This document shows, one piece after another, positions 57,208 to 64,000 of a DNA stretch of 64,000 nucleotides (positions within the stretch are counted from its first letter, which is position 1; each line of letters opens with the position of its first letter). Where the stretch lies: NCBI GenBank assembly GCA_021234155.1, contig JAJEKV010000061.1, forward strand, positions 4,225,153 to 4,289,152, given 5' to 3'. The notes beneath the pieces were generated by a model. The model was not told the DNA's origin. It searched no databases and saw only the letters and a program-made list of their open reading frames with translations. Origin of the DNA: Isoetes taiwanensis (lineage: Eukaryota; Streptophyta; Lycopodiopsida; Isoetales; Isoetaceae). A program made the translations under genes and the position numbers.

Positions 57208-60200
57208 TCATTTGTCCTTCTCCTTTGTATTGCCAGGCTTAGAAGGTTCATTGCTCCCTTGATTTGGTTGATCTGAAACGCACAGCATTAGAAAGGTTCC
57301 ACTGACTTGAAAACATTAACAAAAGGAATTAGCCTCACCATTTGTTCGCTCTTGACCTCTTATGCCTGTTGATATTACCCGCCCGCCTCGTCCTGTTGCA
57401 ACAGATCTCTGGAAGTAAGAAAAATCAACAAGTCAGAATGGAGCGCACGTACATGACATGTCATAAACCTACCTTTCCACCACGTGCACCACGTCCTCTC
57501 CCTCCCCTAGCTCCAGGGGATGGTGGTGATAATGCACTATGCTGAAGTATTGCCCTCTCTCTGGCTCTCGCCCTCTCAACCAAGTCCATTGTCCTACTCT
57601 TTGGTGCCTGCGATACTGATGCTGGTGCAGTCACTGCATCTACAGCAGAAGGTAGCCTTTCTACTTGCTCAAGGGCGACCTCCATGGGCGGCGACAGAGC
57701 TACTGTGGATCCAATACTGACCTCTCCAGGTTGAATATTAATTGGTGTTGTTCCCTCATTCGATTCAAAAGATGCTATTTCAATTGCTTTTGCATCACTT
57801 GTAGTAGCAGTTCCATCTTTTAGGTTGTCATTTTCAGAAGTTGGCCCTGGAACTTCTCTTGAAAGACTTTCTTCCTTGGCTTCTGGGGGCAATTCTCCTT
57901 CCTCAGTGTCATCTAATAGCTCTGAACCTATATCAACATCAAAGTCCGTTTCACTTAAATGTCCAGCATTTATAATGTTTTCATCCCCAGGGGTTAGCAT
58001 TTCAACAAGGTCTGCCTCAGGTGCAGAAACCAGATCCATTGAATCAACCTGCATTGGTAAAAGTGACGGAACCTCAATCTGATCAAGTACATATTCACTT
58101 GCCAGATTTACGTCCTCAGTTCCAGCTAGCTCAGCTTCTTCAATGATATCAGTACCAGAGTCCTTCATATGTTCACTCATGACCTGGTCCACCACGGATA
58201 CACTGGCTTCAATAGACTGGGTGGCAACATTCAATGTCACAGATTCTGGTGTAATTTGAGATCCAAGATGCTGAGACTCAATTTGGTCTGTTTTCCCCAA
58301 TGATTCTTCAATAACCATTGATGTTGTTTGAATAACTTCATGTTGTTGATCGAGTGTGTATTCTGATGTTGCTGACATGCTTGCCAACGTCAGAGAAATG
58401 GCATCGGTTACTGTCACATTTTGTTCCTCACTCCTTGGTTTCTTTTGAGGCGGTGCTATATCACCCGCAATAACTTCATCAGGAGGCTCGTCAACTTTCA
58501 TGGCGTCACTAAGAGAAGATAATCGTTTATGGGATGTGGAAAGAATTGCTGCTTGATTTTGTACACCTATTGTAGATGTCTCAGTTGGTAGAGGTATTAT
58601 AGCCGAAGATGTTGCAGCATTATTTGCAACCTTAGCCTCCTCCGATACTTCTAATTCAGCTTCAGGGACTTCCCCAGTGCCCGTTTCAGGCACAACTTCA
58701 CTGGGTTCAATCGGTCCAGTTGGCTCAATTCTTGGACGAATGATTCGCCGATTTGGTTTTCTTGGCTGAACCTTCTGCAGCTAGGACTTTTCAATTCAGC
58801 AAGGGCAGACACAGAAAGAAACAAAATTTACAAACCTGACTTGCCTCCTTCTCTCGGACCACACCTCGCAACTCATCCACAACCCGTTCAGTTTGTTGTT
58901 CATTAGCAGGAGCTCGTGCTGCTACTTCCTCCAAAACTTGATCTACGGCTACTTGGAAACTTGTTGCCCTTTTATCAAGTTCTGTCTTCTCTATCTTGGA
59001 AAGAAACTCAGCAAATGAAGCTGGTTGAGGTCGCCCTTGCTGCTCAAAAAAGAGAAGTGGCATAAGATGACACAAAAGATCAAATACCAATCCTGGTTCA
59101 CATGCATTATTAACAGCATTTATGCATCTTCAACTTGAAATATCGTAACTAGATAAGAGAAACAAAAAGAATTAAATCACACGTTAAAGTCAACCCACAC
59201 AGGTAAAGAAAAGGATGCCTTCATTCATCAAAAGCATTTCTGTTACCTCCTGGAATGCCTGGATGTCTTGTTTAACCACCTGAATTTCCTGTTTCACCAC
59301 CTGAATTTCTTCTAAAAGTTTGTTTTTCTCCTACAGAAGATAAATGTTAGCCAATGATGCAGAAAAGAAGGTTATAAGGTCCAACATTCCATATAGTGTT
59401 CAATCCAGAAAAAACAAGTGATATTTTGTTGCATTATCATGTCTTGATATTACCTGCTCAGCTTTCTGTGCCAGATCATAAAATGTCTTCTGATCCTTCT
59501 GTCTTTTAGCTTTCTCCTTCCGTAATTCATCCCTAAAACCCTCAAGTGTTTTCTCTAAGATCTGCACAAAATAGGGTATTATTTTCCATACACATTGCCC
59601 AGGAATTATACTAGGACATCTCTGTTACCTGCATTCTGGTATCCTTTTCTTTCAAAAGCAGATCAGTCTCCTTCTGGGTCTGCTCAAGTCGAGATAATGA
59701 GGGGCGACTTCGTGCCAGAAGTTCCTGGCTAGATATTTCTGGTGCAGCCTTCGGCTGCATAAAGCATCGACATCGGCCCCTCCACAAGTTCTTCCTTCAA
59801 ATGAATGATAACTACTATTGTAAAACCATGCGGGAATTTCTTCTTTTAATGATGTCCATTTGACAGCATTAATGATTTTCATTCAAGCTGAATACAAAGA
59901 ATACCTTCAACAGCAAATGTTGAGCAGTGGGAGGTTTAACCACCAATTTTCATTTAATGTTATATGCTTGGCATACATTCATATTGTAACCTTGTAAGCT
60001 GACAACAATTTAACTGTCAATACGCTTTGATGGAAGTACCAACTTGAGTTCAGTTCTTCAACTTAGACTTGTTTCATCTTCTTTTCTCGACTACAGCATT
60101 TTGTTCTCTGCAAGTACAAGGAGTTATTATAAAAGTTCAGGTTCTAGGAGTCCAAATCAGAAACATGCGCTAAAATACCTTCAAATAGGCTTAATGTTTC

Positions 60201-63200
60201 CTGAGCTTTTCAAATTCTCCTTTATTGGTTGCCTGGACAAAATTGATATTTACATTTATCATGTAAGATAGAGCTTAAATACAACAACAATACATAAGAC
60301 TCAGTAATCACCTCTGACTGGACAGATTCTTGCAGTTTTCCTCATAATCAGCTACTCTTGGCATCCTTAGCAGATAACCCTTCCTCCAACCTTGGGAGTT
60401 TCTTTGAACCTCCTCCACTTCCCTTCCTGCTACAAAACAGTAAGTATCTTGGCTAGATTTCAATGCATTCTATGAGGTGCAAGATAAAATTTATTCAAGT
60501 AACAAAGTAGCTTCTAATGTATTGTGCCACCAACCATAGTTTACCTGTAAGTCTTCAACCTGGGACTTAACCTTTTGGTTGTCTTCAACATCAATAGCCT
60601 TATATTTTTCTAGAAGCTGTAGATGCAAAGTAATTTCTCAGAACTTCAAGCAATAAATTAGGTACCACAATCTTGAATTATGACCAGCACCGTTGAAACT
60701 CGAAGTTGCCATCTTTGCACTTCTGCCTTTTGTGCCTCCATTTCACTTCTCAATGCCTCCATGTCCACTTCCTTTTCACGTAGTTTCAGAGGCTCCAACT
60801 GCTCTCCCGCTTTTCCCGCTATTACTTTCCCCGAGATTTGCATGCAAAAAATCATTATGAAATCAAACTAACCGCATGAGAATATGGTGGCACCTTGCAT
60901 GAAATTCAAGGAGTAGTTAGAGACATAGAATTTTCATGCTGATGCCTCCATCGCTAAGGACACTCACATTACTATCTTCAAAAAGTTTCTTATTTTCTTC
61001 ACGAAGCTGGTTAATCATTTCCCGCAACATATTCACCTCCATTACCTGATTTTAGCCAGCAAAGGCATTAGAAAGAAATAAACACAGAAAATCATGCGAT
61101 AACTTTTTAATACCTGTGCTTGAAGACTTTTAAACTCCTCATCCGTGTAAAGGCTAGCCTGCACACTTCCATGCTCACGGCGCAGTCTCGCCTGAGCTTC
61201 ATCGGATGCATGGAGGGCAGCCTCTAGCTGTTTGGTAATGCTTGCATCTTAAATATTGCAGTCTATGAGCATCTGCGGTACAAAAATACCTGTTTTAGTA
61301 GCCGGACCCTCTCCTGTTTAGCAAAAGAAACTTCTGTATCTGCCTGTTAAGAAACAAGGGACCCATCAGCACAGTAAAATAAACTAAATATAAGTTTGTT
61401 TTTCAAAAATACATACAGTCTCCTTTGCTCGTCTAAGATATCGAATAACTTGAATTTCAGACTGCTCCTTGCTTTCAAAAATAGGCCTCTCAGCAATTTG
61501 TTCTTGTTCTGCTGTAGTAATATGCTTTGCTTCTAGACGATCAAGAAGAACCCGGTTCTGATGCAGCAGCAACAAACATTGAAAGAAGAATAATATTCAG
61601 AAACAATATAGACTAATGACACAATATTCTTCAGAATGTTCCTGACTTATAAGCTCTCAAATTGCCAAGTACCAATCACTAAAGCAAGTCCCCAATGATA
61701 TTAACCCTACACCACAATTATTTTGTGCCACTCTGGAAATTTTAGATCCTATGTTGAGAAGAAATTTAAAACCATTTCCACATCTGTTTGGTTGTCTTCC
61801 AAAGTGTTGAAATCCTCTTCAAATTGGTACCATCATCTTCTTGGAGAGAAGCATTTGTTATAGAAGAGCCATCAGAAACATGGAATGAGCCACAAGTAAT
61901 TAACGCAGCAGCTGAGACCAACCACAGCGTGGTTCATGTATATATTTGTTGTGATCCTATAGGAAGGGAACTCGAAACAAAGGGGAACAAGAGGTTGACT
62001 ATGCAGAAACGGGAACGCAATAATTTAATTATACCTGCTCATCCAATTCCTGAAACCTTTTTCTAATCTCCTCTTTCTCTGCTTGTAATGATGCCTTCTC
62101 CATGGCCCAAGAAACCTTTAAGGACTCCTGTATTTAATAACAATAATCATTCCATCGTGACAATGCAGGAATAAAAGCAAAAATTTTGGAAATTAGATAT
62201 ACTAGTTCTGCTTCAGCTCTCTCAGCTTGGCCATGATAGACAGCTTCCTGTTGCTGCACGGTCTCAAGTCGATCAGAAGTTAACTTCAATTCTCTGATGG
62301 TGTCAGCTTGAAGGAGAACCTGAAATGAATAACAACAGCGGAATGTGCATATTGAGACAAGAGCAGGCATCTGTAACGTAATAACTATTTCACAATATGA
62401 CCCAGTACTAGTACCTGTCTTTCATAGTTATTTTGGGCATGTCGCCAGTGATCGTGCTGCTTTGCCAACTCAGCTTTCAATGCTTTAATTTGCTCTTCTG
62501 CTTGTTCAATCATAGCCCTGTTTTCAATAAGAATGCTTAAAGTGGTGAACCATAATATATAATACAACGCTGCAATCACAAGCTGTAATCACATACAGTT
62601 GTTCCGCTTCCTTGTCCTTTAGAAGAGATATTTCTTTCAATGCATTGCTAATTTCCTTATCTTTTTCTCCAATGCTACTTCCTGCCAATTTCTCTTTCTC
62701 ATAGAGTTGAACCTCTAAATCAACCAGCTGCTTTCTAAGCATCTCTGCCTCTGATTGTGATTGCTCCTTGATGTGTGATGTCTGGAAAAATGTTATGCAC
62801 ACGGGATGTCATTGCCTATTTTTTACCCAAGGAAAGACTTCAAGAAAACAAATTCCACAAAGTCCATACCTCTTCCTTCAACTTATTATAAACATTGTCC
62901 ATCTCCCTCAGAGCTTTTTCATTATCCTGTGCAATTCTTTTATACTGCACGTGTAGAAGTCCCAGTCAGCTATAAACAAAAGGTTGCTGTGTACCCAGCT
63001 GGTATGTACCTGTTCGGAATGTTTTTTCGCAGCTTCAAGTTCCTCCTTCACCATTTCCATCTCTGCCCTTGTTTGTTGCAGTATAGACATAACCTGAAAG
63101 CAGACCATGAAACATGCTTCTGATATCCTATGAATAAGCAAAGTATTTTCTCCAAGGAACAATGCACAACCACACAGACAAGTTGCTGCAGAGAAATACC

Positions 63201-63966
63201 TCGCTATCTATGTCTGCAGGAATAGACTTCTCTACATACTTGCCACCCGCCAACACAGTCATGATCTGTAGAACACATGAAACATCTGAGACTAACAAAC
63301 ATCTGAGATGACTAACAATTAAAAGGAACACTAGCATTGGAGGTGCCCATATTAATTGCATACCATGGGAAACACAATATAGTAGAAATTGTAAACATGG
63401 ATGCTTACCCTTTCCTCAGCCTTCCTAAGACTGCTTTCCAAATCTGTACATCGAACCTGGAAAATAATACCACATATATTCATCTTACATTTACTCATGT
63501 ATCTCATTAGAATTACAACTGTTATTTACAATTATTGCACATCTGAATAGGAAGAAGCATTATGACCATTTCCCACCTCAGCAACTTTGGCCCGGACCTC
63601 GAATGCCGAGGCAGCCTCCAGTGCAGATTTCAGTTCTCTGTTTAGAGCTTCGACACGTTCTATGGCCTGGGCAACTGCCTTATCACGTTCTACAGTAAGA
63701 TTACGAACATGTGTCCGCTCAAGCTCTAATTCACGCCTACTATCTGCCCATTCTTTCTGCAACATCAAAAGCATCAAGAAGTTATGGACAGGAGAGATAC
63801 AGAATATACCCATGGACATATATAGCTTTTAGGGTAAATGCAACATGGATGATTATGCATCTTCACTATGGAAGTCCGCTAACTAAGACACATTCCCCTA
63901 CTAAGAACGTACATTGACATGATTCACTTCATCCTCTAGTTTCTTCTTCTCAGCAGCTCGGGAAGC
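57208..63966 (-). CDS. NUA: NUCLEAR PORE ANCHOR / Tpr homologue, C-terminal part, 5' end outside window
   Basis: Twenty-four exons read leftward: 63913-63966, 63577-63756, 63409-63456, 63200-63265, 63010-63093, 62870-62944, 62597-62781, 62415-62517, 62203-62319, 62035-62127, 61417-61557, 61290-61343, 61114-61227, 60968-61045, 60691-60840, 60545-60616, 60312-60429, 59629-59754, 59454-59561, 59247-59330, 58836-59039, 57473-58780, 57339-57408, 57208-57272. Apart from the 60,840 acceptor, junctions are GT...AG. They give about 1,232 residues against about 2,090 for the whole Arabidopsis protein. The first part is Glu/Lys/Gln-rich coiled coil; blocks such as TEVSFAKQE, SLYTDEEFKSLQ and IDVED match plant Tpr proteins. 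The tail holds RIIRPRIEP, a basic QKKPR, long acidic stretches and an Arg/Gly end. In the family, the protein forms the inner nuclear basket, acts in mRNA export and anchors the SUMO protease ESD4. The exon at 60,312-60,429 is frameshifted. Alternative: a recently damaged pseudogene, unlikely because the other exons are open. Confidence 0.88.
57473..58780 (-). CDS. NUA: Large penultimate-region exon of NUA: acidic tail, NLS-like motif, RG box
   Basis: A single 1,308-bp exon of 436 codons without interruption. It opens with LQKVQPRKPNRRIIRPRIEP, the conserved block after the coiled coil in plant Tpr proteins. A low-complexity tail rich in Glu, Asp, Ser, Thr and Val follows. It includes QKKPRSEEQ near 58,420-58,445 as a likely nuclear localisation signal. 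It ends in RGGRGRGARGGK before a GTAGGT donor. Two short exons add RSVATGRGGR, then a polar end, SKPGNTKEKDK and the stop. Retention of this intron would end the protein four codons later at 57,461, so it could be an alternative C-terminus. Confidence 0.85.
60312..60429 (-). pseudogene. NUA: Frameshifted internal exon of NUA
   Basis: Flanked by good splice sites (TTTTGTAG before, GTGATT after) and by phase-0 exons, yet 118 bp long, not a multiple of three. In the entering phase it stops at codon 21. Coiled-coil-like segments alternate between two frames: EVEEVQ, then KKLPRLEEGLSAKDAK, then VADYEE, then KLQESVQSE. Three of the four switches fall at or beside short A runs; the first is at or near the GGGAA stretch close to the acceptor. 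One-base corrections at these places would give a 120-bp, 40-codon exon. Assembly error and real damage cannot be separated here. Confidence 0.6.
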
Positions 63967-64000
63967 CTGCAAAAACACATCTTCCAAAGTCAGATAAGCA

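Noticed and set aside
59652-59882. 76-codon minus-strand frame inside the NUA gene
   Set aside because: It is a shadow of the exon 59,629-59,754, which reads in another frame and joins its neighbours in phase.
1-64000. tRNA, rRNA, CRISPR or bacterial operon features
   Set aside because: None seen. Gene structure, introns and repeats are those of a plant nucleus, and no cloverleaf-like or rRNA sequence was recognised.

Overview
The window looks like nuclear DNA of a seed plant, most likely a flowering plant. The evidence is one multi-exon gene of the plant nuclear-basket family (NUA/Tpr) and plant-type LTR retrotransposons of several clades with tRNA-Met primer sites (TGGTATCAGAGC). Nothing in it is bacterial. 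I cannot name the species.

Layout. About 1-56.3 kb is repeat-derived, with coding parts broken by stops and frameshifts. In order: a decayed Ty3/gypsy chromovirus on + (about 2.2-6.5 kb); two diverged LTR-like blocks facing each other (8.0-9.05 kb and 12.1-13.2 kb) with two clusters of a 190-200 bp repeat between them; a second chromovirus on - between recognisable LTRs (14.27 to about 21.1 kb); unassigned sequence; a short LTR pair with little coding capacity on - (24.0-26.4 kb); a stretch with one unexplained 85-codon frame; another LTR pair (29.87-32.8 kb); an Athila/Tat-like gypsy pol on - (33.5-36.85 kb); AT-rich unassigned DNA to 43.15 kb; a chimeric Ty1/copia element on + (43.15 to about 48.1 kb); a transposase-like zinc-finger remnant (49.3-50.4 kb); and a second copia on + (51.6-56.26 kb).

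From 57.2 kb to the right edge lies the one convincing host gene, on -. It is the C-terminal part, 24 visible exons and about 1,232 residues, of a NUCLEAR PORE ANCHOR/Tpr homologue. It is a long coiled coil followed by an acidic, low-complexity tail with a basic NLS-like motif and an Arg/Gly-rich end. The 5' part lies outside the window. One internal exon cannot be read in any phase without several single-base corrections.

The most interesting signal is in the LTRs of the second chromovirus. Both carry an identical 24-bp perfect palindrome containing a perfect four-unit heat-shock element (TTCTAGAATATTCTAGAA), placed 50-65 bp upstream of a TATA box in the transcribed orientation. The rest of the LTR has diverged much further. 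This suggests a heat-responsive LTR promoter in a Ty3/gypsy lineage. All similarities were judged by eye; no search or alignment program was run.
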